This document shows positions 16,242 through 30,304 of a stretch of 64,000 nt of DNA, in pieces (the first letter of the stretch is position 1; the number at the start of each line of letters is the position of its first letter). This DNA is from Aquipluma nitroreducens. GTDB lineage: Bacteria > Bacteroidota > Bacteroidia > Bacteroidales > Prolixibacteraceae. The notes under the pieces are model-generated. The model had not been told where the DNA came from, did no database searches, and worked only from the letters and a program-made list of their open reading frames with translations. The stretch spans positions 4,269,501 through 4,333,500 of the forward strand of contig NZ_AP018694.1 in assembly GCF_009689585.1 (NCBI RefSeq), in the 5' to 3' direction. A program made the position numbers and the translations under genes.

Positions 16242-18748
16242 AACGTAAAATATTAATTGTCGCCGGAATTGTAGTTTTGATTTTTGGAATATTGGCGGCT
16301 TTGCCATTTTTGTACAAAGACAAGTTGCTTGCCAAGGTAAAAACTACCCTGAATAATCAGGTGAATGCAAAAATCGATTTCACCGATTTTAAGCTTTCGT
16401 TGTTTTCTCAATTCCCGAAAGTTGAAATGGAAATCAGGAATTTGAGTTTGGTTGGGATCGACGAATTTGCCAGCGATACTATTTTTTCGGCAGGTTCCAT
16501 CTCAACCAATATTTCACTGATGGAAATGATCAGCGGCAAGGGTTTGGAATTGAATAGTCTGACCATTGAAAATCCACGGATTTCATTGATCTCGGATAAG
16601 GCCGGAAAAGTAAACTGGGACATTGCTAAAACTTCAGTATCAGCTAAACCTGAAGCAGCCAGCACTGAAGCATCAACTGAGGCATTTAAAATGAAACTAA
16701 GTGATATTCGGGTAAATAACCTGAATCTACTTTACAATGATTTGGCCATGCCAATGAAGGTTTGGGTTAAAAATACTAACATAACTTCGTCGGGTGATGT
16801 TGCCGGAACTGTTACCAGTTTTAACCTGAAGGGTGATGTTGGTGAATTTATTTTCGAATACGACTCGGTAAAATACATCTCGAAAACCAAACTAAAAGCC
16901 GAAACTTTGCTGAAGGTTGATTACGAGAAAATGAATTTTGGGTTCGATCAGGGTAAATTGTGGATCAATAATTTGCCGCTGGAAGTGAACGGTTCGTTTG
17001 CCATGCCAAACGACAGTATGCAATTTGATTTGGCTTTCCAGAGCGAAAAAAGCGATTTTGCTACTATTTTATCGTTGGTTCCGGCTGATTATCAGAAATA
17101 CCTTGAAAAGGCCGACATTAAAGGTTCTGCTGAGTTCAAAGGTTCTGTAAAAGGACTGTTTTACAACGAGATTTATCCGGCAATCGATATTTTGCTTTCG
17201 GCTAGTAATGCCAGTTTTAAATATCAGGATCTGCCTGAAAGCGTTCAGGATATTCAGGTTTTGGCTCAAATTACCAAGCCCGAAGGCGATTTAAATTTGC
17301 TGAAAGTGAATGTTGAAAAGGCTCACGCTTCGATAAAAAATAATCCGATGGATTTGCGTTTGCTGGTGACTGAGCCGATGACCGATCCAAATATTGACGC
17401 TTCATTTTCAGGTACCATTGATTTTGCTTCGCTGAAACAGGCAATCCCGATCGACAGCCTCGATATTACCGGTATCCTGAAGGCAAAAATGCAAATGGCT
17501 GGTCGGATGTCTTCGATCGAAAAGCAGGAATACGAAAAGTTCCAGTCAAATGGGGAGGCTTCTGTTCAAAATTTCAGGATACAGAGTAATCAGTTGACCA
17601 AACCAATTGAGATCAGTCAGGGACAAGTAAAAGCAAATACAAAACAGATTAATATTGAACGTTTTGATGCGAAAGTAGGACAGAGCGATTTTTCGCTTCA
17701 TGGTAATGTGAGTAACTATCTGGCTTATATGTTTAAAAATGGTGTGCTGAAAGGTGATTTTAACCTGAAATCTTCGTTTCTGAATTTCTCCGAATTGTCG
17801 AATATTCAGAAACCAGTGGCGAAATCGGCAGCTACAGATGCAAAAGCGGCGCCAGTCGCACCAGCCGATTCGGTGACTGCGTTTCAGGTTCCTAAAAATC
17901 TGGATCTGAGTTTTCAATCTTCGATTCAAAAAGCCGTTTACGACAAGATGCCAATCAACAACATCAACGGATTGGTGAAAATTAAAGATCAGAAAATGGA
18001 TCTCACCAACCTGACCATGGAAATGCTTCAGGGAAAACTGGCAGTTAACGGTTCTTATACCAGTAATAAAGAAAATAAGCCACTTTTCGATTTCAAACTC
18101 GACATGCAAAATATCGACTTGCCAACAGCTTATCAATCGCTAAGTACGATGCGGCATTATTTGCCAATTGCAGCCAGAAGTCAGGGTAAAATCTCAACAC
18201 AATTTGGTCTTTCAGGAACGATGAACGAAAAGATGAACATTGTGCCAACCAGTCTGAATGGATTGGGGATTTTTAATACACAAAACCTGATGATCATTGA
18301 TTCTCCAGTGTTTGATCAGATTCGTGGAATCATTAAAAAGGAGAAGCTTAAAAATGTGAAAGTGGATGATTTTACGGCAAAGTTTCAGTTCGAAAATGGC
18401 GAGTTGAAAATGAATCCATTTAAAACCAACATTGCCGATCAGCAGGCAACTATCTACGGAAGTCTTTCTGCCGCCCGCGAAATAAACCTGAATATGGATT
18501 TTGTGGTCAATCGCGAGGATTTGGGTGCTGACATCAATAAGGGACTTGATATTTTGCCGGGTTCGCAGAATATTAAGATGATCGATGCATCGGTTATCCT
18601 GAATGGCTCATTGACTAAACCTGAAGTTTCGCTCGATTTAAGCAAAGCCCGCGCCCAGATTGAGCAGCAGGTGAAAAAGGCTTCGGTTGATGAATTGAAA
18701 GGCTCGGTTAAGAAAATTGGTGATGAACTGAAGAAGTTGTTTAAATAG
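16238..18748 (+). CDS. AsmA-like family protein
   Basis: An 836-residue envelope protein. A transmembrane or uncleaved signal helix covers residues about 5-27, and the N-terminus has the AsmA pattern KVKTTLNNQVNAKIDFTDFKLSLFSQFPKVEMEIRNLSL. The rest is long beta-rich repeat, with a low-complexity Ala/Pro stretch near residue 530 and a C-terminal AsmA_2-type region (QATIYGSLSAAREINLNMD). AsmA-like proteins are thought to bridge the periplasm and move phospholipid to the outer membrane. It is coupled to cinA. Confidence 0.85.
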   Translation: MKRKILIVAGIVVLIFGILAALPFLYKDKLLAKVKTTLNNQVNAKIDFTDFKLSLFSQFPKVEMEIRNLSLVGIDEFASDTIFSAGSISTNISLMEMISGKGLELNSLTIENPRISLISDKAGKVNWDIAKTSVSAKPEAASTEASTEAFKMKLSDIRVNNLNLLYNDLAMPMKVWVKNTNITSSGDVAGTVTSFNLKGDVGEFIFEYDSVKYISKTKLKAETLLKVDYEKMNFGFDQGKLWINNLPLEVNGSFAMPNDSMQFDLAFQSEKSDFATILSLVPADYQKYLEKADIKGSAEFKGSVKGLFYNEIYPAIDILLSASNASFKYQDLPESVQDIQVLAQITKPEGDLNLLKVNVEKAHASIKNNPMDLRLLVTEPMTDPNIDASFSGTIDFASLKQAIPIDSLDITGILKAKMQMAGRMSSIEKQEYEKFQSNGEASVQNFRIQSNQLTKPIEISQGQVKANTKQINIERFDAKVGQSDFSLHGNVSNYLAYMFKNGVLKGDFNLKSSFLNFSELSNIQKPVAKSAATDAKAAPVAPADSVTAFQVPKNLDLSFQSSIQKAVYDKMPINNINGLVKIKDQKMDLTNLTMEMLQGKLAVNGSYTSNKENKPLFDFKLDMQNIDLPTAYQSLSTMRHYLPIAARSQGKISTQFGLSGTMNEKMNIVPTSLNGLGIFNTQNLMIIDSPVFDQIRGIIKKEKLKNVKVDDFTAKFQFENGELKMNPFKTNIADQQATIYGSLSAAREINLNMDFVVNREDLGADINKGLDILPGSQNIKMIDASVILNGSLTKPEVSLDLSKARAQIEQQVKKASVDELKGSVKKIGDELKKLFK

Positions 18749-18757
18749 AGCCACTCT

Positions 18758-18808
18758 AAATCTCCCCCAAAGAGGCAATGTCATATAGTTAATCATTATA
18801 TAGCTCTT
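18758..18808. repeat. left copy of an inverted repeat flanking the GH2 gene
   Basis: This 51-base segment recurs in inverted form at 22936-22985. The CATATAGTTAA(t/g)CATTATATAGCTCTT end has one mismatch over 27 bases. The outer end contains a CTCCCC block like the GC-rich repeat family elsewhere in the window. Confidence 0.7.
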
Positions 18809-22917
<4,109 letters not shown>

Positions 22918-22935
22918 GCCTGTTTTTAGAATAAT

Positions 22936-22985
22936 AAGAGCTATATAATGCTTAACTATATGGTATTGCCCCAAAGGGGAGATTT
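22936..22985. repeat. right copy of the inverted repeat flanking the GH2 gene
   Basis: Read on the minus strand it matches 18758-18808, best over the AT-rich 27 bases. Its own GCCCCAAAGGGG forms a small hairpin that may help terminate the GH2 transcript. Confidence 0.7.
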
Positions 22986-23070
22986 TTTGGTATTGATGGT
23001 TCTGAACATTTTAGTTTTTTTAGACCGTGTATTTCAATGACAAAGAATAATTATTTCGAACTTCGGTTCT

Positions 23071-24261
23071 TTAAGCCCCCTCTCTCGGAGGGGGTTTGGG
23101 GGAGGCCTCTAAGAAGGGCATAATACTCATCATGCCCGCAACAAAATAAATAATTCCGGTAACCATTAATGCTGTACTTAAGCTGAATGTATCGGTTAAG
23201 TAACCCAATGCAGGGCCAATGGCAGCAAAAATGATGCGTATTTCCAGATTCCGAACTGATAAAATGGTTGCCCGAACTTTCGAGTCGGTGTATTGATTAA
23301 TCTGGTCTTTCAACACTGGAGTAGCAATTCCGCGAACCATGTAAAAGCCAAACAAAATGGCAATTCCGGCCAAACTTATTTGCAATGAGGTAAGTACGAA
23401 TCCAAGCGAGATAAAGATTACAATAAATAGTAATGTCTTTTTATTTCCGAGGAATCGCTCTATTTTATACGAAAACATGGAGAAAACCCCGGCTGACAGG
23501 TTGAGCAGAGTCCATAAAATTCCGAACACTGAAACTGGTACGCCAGCTTTCTGAAAATAGGGTTGAACAAACCAGGCATAAGTTAAAGTTGCAGCTCCGG
23601 TGAATGACGAAATCATAATGGCGCTGCGCATCTCCTTTTGCTGATAAGTAAGTTTAACAATCGACAGAATTTCATTCATCGTTGACTTAATCCTTTCCTG
23701 AATGTGTTGGGGCTCTTTCAGGAAATAGGCGGCGGGAATAGCAATTGCTGCAACAAAAACCTGAAAATAATACGGAGTCCGAAGGCTAAACGTGGCCAAT
23801 AATCCACCGGCGACGCCTGCAAGAGCTTCTGCAAAGTTTCCGGCCGAGGTTATTCTCCCTTCGTATTTGATGTACTCTTCTTCACGGTTTTCTGCTTTAA
23901 GCGAATCATAAAGCAGGGCAGAGTCGGCTCCTGAAATGAAACTAAACCCTACGCCCAAAATGATTTCAGCAACGGCAAAGCTGGCAAAGTCGGCAGAGAT
24001 GCAGTAAATTCCAATTCCAATCGTTCCTAATATTGCTCCTAAAAGCAATGTTCTTCGGCATCCCCACACATCAGCCAGATAACCTGAAGGCAATTCGGTG
24101 GCAACCATTGCGATGGAGTAGATGGATTTGAGGATGAAAATCTGCGACATGGTTAATCCGTTCTCCTGATAAAACAGAACAACGATTGGCATGATCAGAT
24201 TGAACCATTTGGCAATCTTGATCAGGTACAACTGGATCGTATTTTCGGGAAATCTTTTCAA
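23071..24261 (-). CDS. MFS transporter
   Basis: A 396-residue major facilitator with about 12 transmembrane helices. The loop between helices 2 and 3 reads GYLADVWGCRRTLLLG, the usual MFS motif A position. Substrate is not recognisable. The last residues (ASPKPPPREGA) and the TAA stop are encoded by a GC-rich intergenic repeat, so the original C-terminus was probably shorter or different. It converges on the GH2 gene and has no operon partner. Confidence 0.85.
   Translation of the reverse strand: MKRFPENTIQLYLIKIAKWFNLIMPIVVLFYQENGLTMSQIFILKSIYSIAMVATELPSGYLADVWGCRRTLLLGAILGTIGIGIYCISADFASFAVAEIILGVGFSFISGADSALLYDSLKAENREEEYIKYEGRITSAGNFAEALAGVAGGLLATFSLRTPYYFQVFVAAIAIPAAYFLKEPQHIQERIKSTMNEILSIVKLTYQQKEMRSAIMISSFTGAATLTYAWFVQPYFQKAGVPVSVFGILWTLLNLSAGVFSMFSYKIERFLGNKKTLLFIVIFISLGFVLTSLQISLAGIAILFGFYMVRGIATPVLKDQINQYTDSKVRATILSVRNLEIRIIFAAIGPALGYLTDTFSLSTALMVTGIIYFVAGMMSIMPFLEASPKPPPREGA
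23073..23110. repeat. GC-rich palindromic repeat (GCCTCCCCC...GGGGGC family)
   Basis: On the minus strand GGCCTCCCCCAAACCCCCTC is followed by GAGAGAGGGGGCTTA, forming a hairpin. The repeat overlaps the 3' end of the MFS gene and supplies its stop codon. The same unit recurs at 27376, 27476, 40066, 40139, 46345, 46441, 47522 and 47690. Confidence 0.75.
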
Positions 24262-24554
24262 TTGGAGTTTTGTGCGAAAATAAAGATTCTAATTCTACTT
24301 TCAGATGGTTTTACCGTAAAACCCGGTTCCGAAGAGTTAAATGCCGGATGTAGCTTTCTAAAAGCTGAAATTATTTTGTTATTGATAAATTGAATATTTC
24401 TAATAATTCTTTGCAAAAAGTTATAAAAAATGATTGAATTCGTGCAAAAATGATCTAAAAGGCTTCGGAATGATTAATCCATTGCTATTTTTGTGAGGAA
24501 AATTTGAATGATTTGATAATTCGGAATTAGTAACTAAAATAATAAATTGAATTA

Positions 24555-25589
24555 ATGAAACTATTTATCCCCCAAAATTACCAGCCTTTACTTGATGTCA
24601 ATCAGACCGAAAAGGCCATTAAATTAGTGAAAGACAGTTTTCAGCAGGACTTGGCTTCGGAGTTGCGTTTGCGTCGCGTTACGGCACCATTGTTTGTCAT
24701 GAAAGGTACCGGAATCAATGACGATCTCAACGGAATTGAACGGCCAGTTACATTTCCGGTAAAAGAGTTAGGTGATAATCCTGCTGAAGTAGTGCATTCG
24801 CTTGCCAAGTGGAAAAGAATGACTTTGGCTGATTTGAATATCGGCAAAGGTTATGGCTTGTACACTGACATGAATGCTATTCGTCCTGATGAAGAACTTT
24901 CAAATATTCACTCGCTTTATGTTGATCAGTGGGATTGGGAAAGAGTTATCTCAGAAGATGAACGAAATTTGGATTTTCTGAAAAAGATTGTTCGGAAAAT
25001 TTATTCGACTTTTTTGCGTACCGAATTTATCGTGTCCGAGAATTTTCCTCAAATACAACCCATACTTCCTGAGGAAATAACGTTCATCCATTCAGAAGAA
25101 TTGGAAGAACAATATCCAGACCTGACGCCAAAAGAACGAGAGCATGAAGCTGCGAAAATGTATGGAGCAGTGTTTATTATTGGAATTGGAGGACTACTTC
25201 CGGGAGGAGAAAAGCACGATGGACGTGCTCCGGATTATGACGACTGGACTACGCCAACTGTAGGTAATCGCAAAGGGATAAATGGCGATATTCTGGTTTG
25301 GAATCCTGTAATGGAAACATCACTTGAATTGTCGTCGATGGGAATTCGTGTTGATAAAGATGCGCTCTTAAAACAATTGGAAATTACAGGAACCGAAGAA
25401 CGTAAAAATTTATACTGGCATGCCCGATTGCTCAATGGCGAACTTCCACTTTCAATTGGAGGAGGTATTGGTCAATCGCGTTTATGCATGTATTTTTTGC
25501 GAAAAGCTCATATTGGTGAGATCCAATCGAGTATTTGGCCCGACGAAATGAAAGTTATCTGTAAAGAAAATAACATTGCATTGATCTGA
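24555..25589 (+). CDS. asnA: aspartate--ammonia ligase
   Basis: A 344-residue cytoplasmic enzyme making asparagine from aspartate, ammonia and ATP. The whole length matches AsnA, a class II tRNA-synthetase-like fold: LRLRRVTAPLFV near the N-terminus, TDMNAIRPDEE, YVDQWDWE, and the C-terminal GGGIGQSRLCMYFL. It is transcribed alone. A TAnnTTTG box (TATTTTTG, 24486-24493) lies about 60 bases before the ATG. Confidence 0.96.
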   Translation: MKLFIPQNYQPLLDVNQTEKAIKLVKDSFQQDLASELRLRRVTAPLFVMKGTGINDDLNGIERPVTFPVKELGDNPAEVVHSLAKWKRMTLADLNIGKGYGLYTDMNAIRPDEELSNIHSLYVDQWDWERVISEDERNLDFLKKIVRKIYSTFLRTEFIVSENFPQIQPILPEEITFIHSEELEEQYPDLTPKEREHEAAKMYGAVFIIGIGGLLPGGEKHDGRAPDYDDWTTPTVGNRKGINGDILVWNPVMETSLELSSMGIRVDKDALLKQLEITGTEERKNLYWHARLLNGELPLSIGGGIGQSRLCMYFLRKAHIGEIQSSIWPDEMKVICKENNIALI

Positions 25590-25713
25590 AAAATACAATG
25601 AAACCGCCAATTTCAGAACTCCTTACAGCGAATGCAGGTTTCTGTAAGTTTTTGTTATAAATCATGGCGAAAGGTTAACAAAAATTGATATATTTGCAGC
25701 CGCTAAAAAGGAT

Positions 25714-25787
25714 GTCTCGGTAGCTCAGCTGGATAGAGCAACGGCCTTCTAAGCCGTAGGTCTTGGGTTCGAATCCCAACCGGGATA
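25714..25787 (+). tRNA. tRNA-Arg (anticodon TCT)
   Basis: The acceptor GTCTCGG pairs with CCGGGAT. The D arm TAGCTCAGCTGGATAGAGC, anticodon arm CGGCCTTCTAAGCCG with TCT, and T arm TTGGGTTCGAATCCCAA are all intact. CCA is not encoded. An exact TAnnTTTG box (TATATTTG, 25689-25696) lies 17 bases upstream. Confidence 0.96.
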
Positions 25788-25803
25788 CAGATTAGAAATT
25801 AAC

Positions 25804-25841
25804 AAAAAGCGTTTAAGTCATTAGATTTAAACGCTTTTTTT
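25804..25841 (+). terminator. rho-independent terminator after tRNA-Arg
   Basis: AAAAAGCGTTTAA pairs with TTTAAACGCTTTTTT and ends in T's. The following 280 bases up to hutI hold no recognised gene or strong signal. Confidence 0.85.
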
Positions 25842-26123
25842 ATGCTCGTGAATTTCTTTCCGGACGCATTTCCAACAGTCATTAATCGAATAAAAACTAC
25901 AGACTAATTGTTTAATTCGATAGATCATCGTAACTTGTTCGTTAATAATGGCCTGAAAATAGACAGAAATTTGCCCCATTTATGATCTATTGCATGAAAA
26001 ACCTGCAATGACTTTCTTTAATTGTATTCGAAAAATGAAGACATACCACAGGAAAGTAACTTGTGTTTCGTAGTCCGGAGCAAATGGAAAATTGAAATAA
26101 AAATTGCATTAAACCCCTAAAAG

Positions 26124-27371
26124 ATGAGACTGATTCTTGAAAATATTAAGGAACTTGTTCAGGTTGATCCCCAAAGTAGGTTATGGGTCGCCGGAAAGTC
26201 GATGGCTGAAGTTCAGACCATTAAAAATGCATTTCTTTTGATTAAAGGGGAGCAGATTATTGATTTTGGTCCGATGGAAGAACTTAGCCGCTCTGACTTT
26301 GAAGCCGACGACTTGATCATGGAAATTGATTGCTCAGGCAAAATGGTTTTTCCGAGTTATTGCGATTCGCATACTCATTTGGTTTTTGCGGCCACCCGCG
26401 AACTTGAATTCGTTGACCGCATTAAAGGTCTTACATACGAGGAAATCGCTAAAAATGGCGGCGGAATCCTGAATTCTGCCAAACGTCTTCAGGAAATGCC
26501 GGAGGATGAATTATACGAGCAGGCCATGCTGAGGCTCGAAGAAATTGCTTTAACCGGAACTGGTGCTGTCGAAATAAAAAGTGGTTACGGACTAACAACC
26601 GAATCGGAATTGAAAATGCTGAGGGTGATTCTCCGCATGAAACAACATTCACCCTTGATGATCAAATCTACCTTTCTGGCTCATGCTTTTCCTCTTGAAT
26701 TTAAGGGGAGACATGAAGATTATATGAATTTGCTGATCAATGAAATGATGCCTTTGATAGCTGCCGAAGAACTGGCCGATTATGTAGATGTTTTTTGTGA
26801 TCGTGGATTTTTTACCATGGAAGAAAGCGAACGAATTCTGATGGCTGGCATCAAACTGGGTATGCAGGGAAAAATCCATGCCAATGAACTGGCCAATTCG
26901 GGAGGAGTGCAGGTTGGTGTAAAATACAATGCTGTTTCGGCCGATCATCTTGAATTTGTTGGTGACGAAGAAATTTCGTCATTACTTGGTAGTGAAACCA
27001 TGCCCACAGTTTTGCCTGGTGCAGCTTTTTTCCTGAATCTGAAGTTGGCTCCTGTCCGTAAAATGATCGATTCAGGTTTGCCGGTTGCTTTGGCTTCCGA
27101 TTACAATCCGGGAACTTCGCCTTCAGGAAATATGAATTTTATTCAATCTTTAGGCTGTCTTCGCTATGGAATGACACCTGAAGAAACCATTCATGCCACC
27201 ACCATTAATTCGGCATATGCAATGGGGATTAGCGAAAGCTATGGAAGTATAGCCAAAGGGAAAGTAGCCAATTTGTTTATTACTAAAGAGATTTCGTCGT
27301 ATGCGGCAATTCCTTATTCTTTTGGCTCCAACCTGATTGAAACCGTGATTTTAAATGGGGAAATACAATAG
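26124..27371 (+). CDS. hutI: imidazolonepropionase
   Basis: A 415-residue cytoplasmic amidohydrolase that opens imidazolone-5-propionate to N-formimino-glutamate in histidine degradation. Metal and substrate motifs are present: DSHTHLVFAATRELEF (about 80), EIKSGYGL (about 153), HANELANSGG (about 253), SADHLE and ASDYNPGTSPSGN (about 330). The next gene (ftcD) consumes its product, so the two form a partial hut pathway; hutH and hutU are not in the window. Confidence 0.95.
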   Translation: MRLILENIKELVQVDPQSRLWVAGKSMAEVQTIKNAFLLIKGEQIIDFGPMEELSRSDFEADDLIMEIDCSGKMVFPSYCDSHTHLVFAATRELEFVDRIKGLTYEEIAKNGGGILNSAKRLQEMPEDELYEQAMLRLEEIALTGTGAVEIKSGYGLTTESELKMLRVILRMKQHSPLMIKSTFLAHAFPLEFKGRHEDYMNLLINEMMPLIAAEELADYVDVFCDRGFFTMEESERILMAGIKLGMQGKIHANELANSGGVQVGVKYNAVSADHLEFVGDEEISSLLGSETMPTVLPGAAFFLNLKLAPVRKMIDSGLPVALASDYNPGTSPSGNMNFIQSLGCLRYGMTPEETIHATTINSAYAMGISESYGSIAKGKVANLFITKEISSYAAIPYSFGSNLIETVILNGEIQ

Positions 27372-27375
27372 AGGG

Positions 27376-27414
27376 AAGCCTCCCCCAAACCCCCTCCAAC
27401 AGAGGGGGCTTAAA
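27376..27414. repeat. GC-rich palindromic repeat after hutI
   Basis: AAGCCTCCCCCAAACCCC is followed by a CTCCAAC-type loop and AGAGGGGGCTT. It begins a few bases after the hutI stop codon. Confidence 0.75.
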
Positions 27415-27475
27415 AGGCAAGGGTTCAAAGTCATTGCAAAAAGAGAAAATATTCTGAATATGTACCGTCTCAAAG

Positions 27476-27507
27476 TTCCCCTTCGGGGGATTTAGGGGGC
27501 TTAAATT
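27476..27507. repeat. GC-rich palindromic repeat before ftcD
   Basis: TTCCCCTTCGGGGGA is followed by TTTAGGGGGCTTA. Its GGGGGC ends about 13 bases before the ftcD ATG. Confidence 0.75.
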
Positions 27508-27513
27508 TTAAAT

Positions 27514-29193
27514 ATGAAACAACTGATCGAATGTGTTCCGAATTTTTCAGAAGGGAGAGATGAAAAAATAGTAAAGCAGATAACTGACGCTATTCAAAGC
27601 GTTGATGGCATTAAATTATTGAATGTTGATCCGGGGAAAGCCACTAATCGCACTGTAGTGACTTTTGTTGGTGAGCCTGAGCAGGTAATTGAAGCAGCTT
27701 TTCGAGGCGCTAAAATGGCAGCACAATTGATCGACATGAGCAAGCACAAAGGCGAGCATCCTCGCTTTGGCGCAACCGATGTTTGTCCGTTGATTCCAAT
27801 TGCAAATATTTCGATGGACGAAACCGTCTTTTATGCCCGGAAACTGGCTAAACGGATAGGAGCGGAATTGGGTATTTCAGTTTATTGCTACGAGTTTGCA
27901 GCTTCGACCGAAGAACGTCAAAGTTTGGCTAATTGCCGTGCAGGCGAATACGAGGGATTGAAGGAAAAACTTCAGAACCCACAATGGAAACCTGATTTTG
28001 GCCCAGATACGTTAAATATACATTCGGGAGCAACGGCCGTTGGCGCCCGTAATTTCCTGATTGCATACAATGTCAACCTGAATACGACTTCGGTACGTCG
28101 CGCTAATTCCATCGCGTTTGATGTTCGCGAAGCTGGCCGGGTTGTTCGCGAAGGAGATCCGGTTACAGGTAAAATCGTGAATGACGCAAACGGCGAACCA
28201 TTGCGCATTCCGGGAACATTGAAAAAAGTTCGGGCTATCGGCTGGTTTATTCAGGAATATGGAATCGCCCAAATTTCGATGAACCTGACTGACATAACCG
28301 TAACTTCGATGCACCAGGCTTTCGATGAGGTTTCGGAACGTGCCCGCGATCGGGGAATCCGCGTGACAGGATCTGAACTTATCGGGGTTATTCCATTGCA
28401 GGCTATGCTCGATGCCGGTAAATATTTTCTCCGGAAACAGGAACGTTCAGTCGGGATTCCGGATGCCGAAATCATTAAAATAGCTGTCAAATCGCTCGGG
28501 TTGGACGAACTGTCACCTTTCGATCCAAAAAAACGAATCATTGAATACCTGATTGATGATCAGCAAAGTAAATTGGTTGATCTGAGTCTGTCAGGCTTTT
28601 CAAACGAGACTTTATCGGAATCGCCGGCTCCGGGTGGAGGCTCGGTGGCTGCTTATGTTGGTGCTTTGGGCGCAGCTCTGGGTTCGATGGTTGCCAACCT
28701 TTCGGCACATAAGCGTGGTTGGGACGACCGATGGGACGAATTTTCCGATTGGGCTGAAAAAGGCAAACAAATTCACGATCGACTTTTGAAATTGGTTGAC
28801 GAAGATACTGCCGCTTTCAATGCCATTATGGATGCGTTTGGGTTGCCTAAGAATACCGATGAGGAGAAAAAAAATCGCTCGGCAGCCATTCAGGCCGCAA
28901 CCAAACATGCCATTGAAGTTCCGTTTGAGGTTATGGAAACTGCTTATCGTTCACTGGAAGTTCTTCAGGCAATGGCAACTACCGGCAACCCAAATTCGCT
29001 CTCCGATGCCGGAGTTGGCGCGCTGTGTGCCCGAACTGCGGTTTATGGCGCTTACCTGAATGTGCGGATCAATGCCAGCGGTCTGGCCGACAAGACTTAT
29101 TCGAATGAAATTATTCTTCGGGCAAAGGGAATTCTTGAAAAAGCGATAAACAAGGAATCAGAAGTACTGTTGAAGATTGAGGGAAAGATATAG
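27514..29193 (+). CDS. ftcD: bifunctional glutamate formimidoyltransferase / formimidoyltetrahydrofolate cyclodeaminase
   Basis: A 559-residue cytoplasmic enzyme finishing histidine degradation. Residues 1 to about 325 are the formiminotransferase (ECVPNFSEGRDEK; KHKGEHPRFGATDVCPL; GVIPLQAMLDAGKYFL). Residues about 345-555 are the cyclodeaminase (SPAPGGGSVAAYVGALGAAL; TGNPNSLSDAGVGALCA). It moves the formimino group from N-formimino-glutamate to tetrahydrofolate and releases ammonia. The pair hutI-ftcD is split only by repeats. Confidence 0.95.
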   Translation: MKQLIECVPNFSEGRDEKIVKQITDAIQSVDGIKLLNVDPGKATNRTVVTFVGEPEQVIEAAFRGAKMAAQLIDMSKHKGEHPRFGATDVCPLIPIANISMDETVFYARKLAKRIGAELGISVYCYEFAASTEERQSLANCRAGEYEGLKEKLQNPQWKPDFGPDTLNIHSGATAVGARNFLIAYNVNLNTTSVRRANSIAFDVREAGRVVREGDPVTGKIVNDANGEPLRIPGTLKKVRAIGWFIQEYGIAQISMNLTDITVTSMHQAFDEVSERARDRGIRVTGSELIGVIPLQAMLDAGKYFLRKQERSVGIPDAEIIKIAVKSLGLDELSPFDPKKRIIEYLIDDQQSKLVDLSLSGFSNETLSESPAPGGGSVAAYVGALGAALGSMVANLSAHKRGWDDRWDEFSDWAEKGKQIHDRLLKLVDEDTAAFNAIMDAFGLPKNTDEEKKNRSAAIQAATKHAIEVPFEVMETAYRSLEVLQAMATTGNPNSLSDAGVGALCARTAVYGAYLNVRINASGLADKTYSNEIILRAKGILEKAINKESEVLLKIEGKI

Positions 29194-29335
29194 AGCATAT
29201 TGGTGTTGTTGAAAAGGTAATTTCGAAATAATTGATTTGTGAGATTCAGATCAGTTCGCGAAATATATTCATTTCACCCAGAATACCAATGAAAGCCTGG
29301 TCTTAAGATCGAATTTTAAACTTTAATTTTTGCAT

Positions 29336-30235
29336 ATGAAACATTTTACTTTGTTCCTGTTGATTATGATTTCAGGTCATTTAATCGCTCAGAATCCGGC
29401 AGACACGATTAAATATTGGAAAAAAGGGGGTGATTTATCTCTCAGTTTTAGTGAGGTTTCATTTTCGAACTGGGCAGCTGGCGGTAAAAATTCGATTTCC
29501 GGAGTTGGTTTGTTGAATTGCTTTGCCAATTATGCCAATGACAGGATGAGTTGGGATAATACCTTAAGTTTGGGATATGGATTGATGAAGGAGCAGCAAC
29601 GTAGCTTAATCAAATCGGAAGATAAATTTGAGCTTAATTCGAAAGTAGGATATAAAATGACCGAATCGGGGAAGTGGTTTTTTTCGGGGCTAATGAACTT
29701 CAGGACTCAATTTGCCGATGGATTTAATTATTCAAATATAGATCAACCTGTGCGCATTTCAAGTTTGTTATCTCCTGCCTATCTCACTATTGCAACTGGT
29801 TTCGACTACAAACCAAACGACCGGTTTTCGATGTTTGCATCACCTTTAAGTGGTAAATTTACTTTTGTTGCTGATGATGCATTGTCGGCCATTGGTGCAT
29901 TTGGTGTCGATCCGGGAAAAGAGTTCAGGGCCGAATTGGGGGCAACTGTTAAATCGGAGCTTAAAATGAAGGTGGCTAAAAATGTTGACGCTGTTACCAA
30001 TTTAACTTTGTTTTCCAATTATTTAAAAAATCCTCAGAACGTTGATGTAAACTGGGACTTCAGACTGAATATGAAGGTGAATGAATACTTATCAGCCAAT
30101 TTGGTGACCAACCTGATTTACGATGATGATATTTTAATTCCACTTGATCGTAATGACGATGGAATTATTGATGGCAAAGGTCGCCGGGTTCAGTTTAAAC
30201 AGATGTTTGGTGCCGGATTAAGTGTAAAATTTTAA
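29336..30235 (+). CDS. DUF3078 domain-containing outer-membrane-type protein
   Basis: A 299-residue exported protein. A signal peptide (MKHFTLFLLIMISGHLIAQ) is followed by the DUF3078 pattern YWKKGGDLSLSFSEVSFSNW and alternating hydrophobic strands typical of a beta-barrel, ending in an aromatic (LSVKF), as many outer membrane proteins do. The function is unknown. I start at the ATG at 29336, since the reading frame opens 6 bases earlier only with TTG. Confidence 0.8.
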   Translation: MKHFTLFLLIMISGHLIAQNPADTIKYWKKGGDLSLSFSEVSFSNWAAGGKNSISGVGLLNCFANYANDRMSWDNTLSLGYGLMKEQQRSLIKSEDKFELNSKVGYKMTESGKWFFSGLMNFRTQFADGFNYSNIDQPVRISSLLSPAYLTIATGFDYKPNDRFSMFASPLSGKFTFVADDALSAIGAFGVDPGKEFRAELGATVKSELKMKVAKNVDAVTNLTLFSNYLKNPQNVDVNWDFRLNMKVNEYLSANLVTNLIYDDDILIPLDRNDDGIIDGKGRRVQFKQMFGAGLSVKF

Positions 30236-30252
30236 ACGTATTTAAACTTCAA

Positions 30253-30294
30253 TATAAAAAAGAGTTTCATCGTTATGGAACTCTTTTTTATATA
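30253..30294 (+). terminator. rho-independent terminator
   Basis: TATAAAAAAGAGTT pairs with AACTCTTTTTTATA around ATCGTTAT. It is T-rich at the 3' end and follows the DUF3078 gene. Confidence 0.85.
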
Positions 30295-30304
30295 ATCATT
30301 TGCT

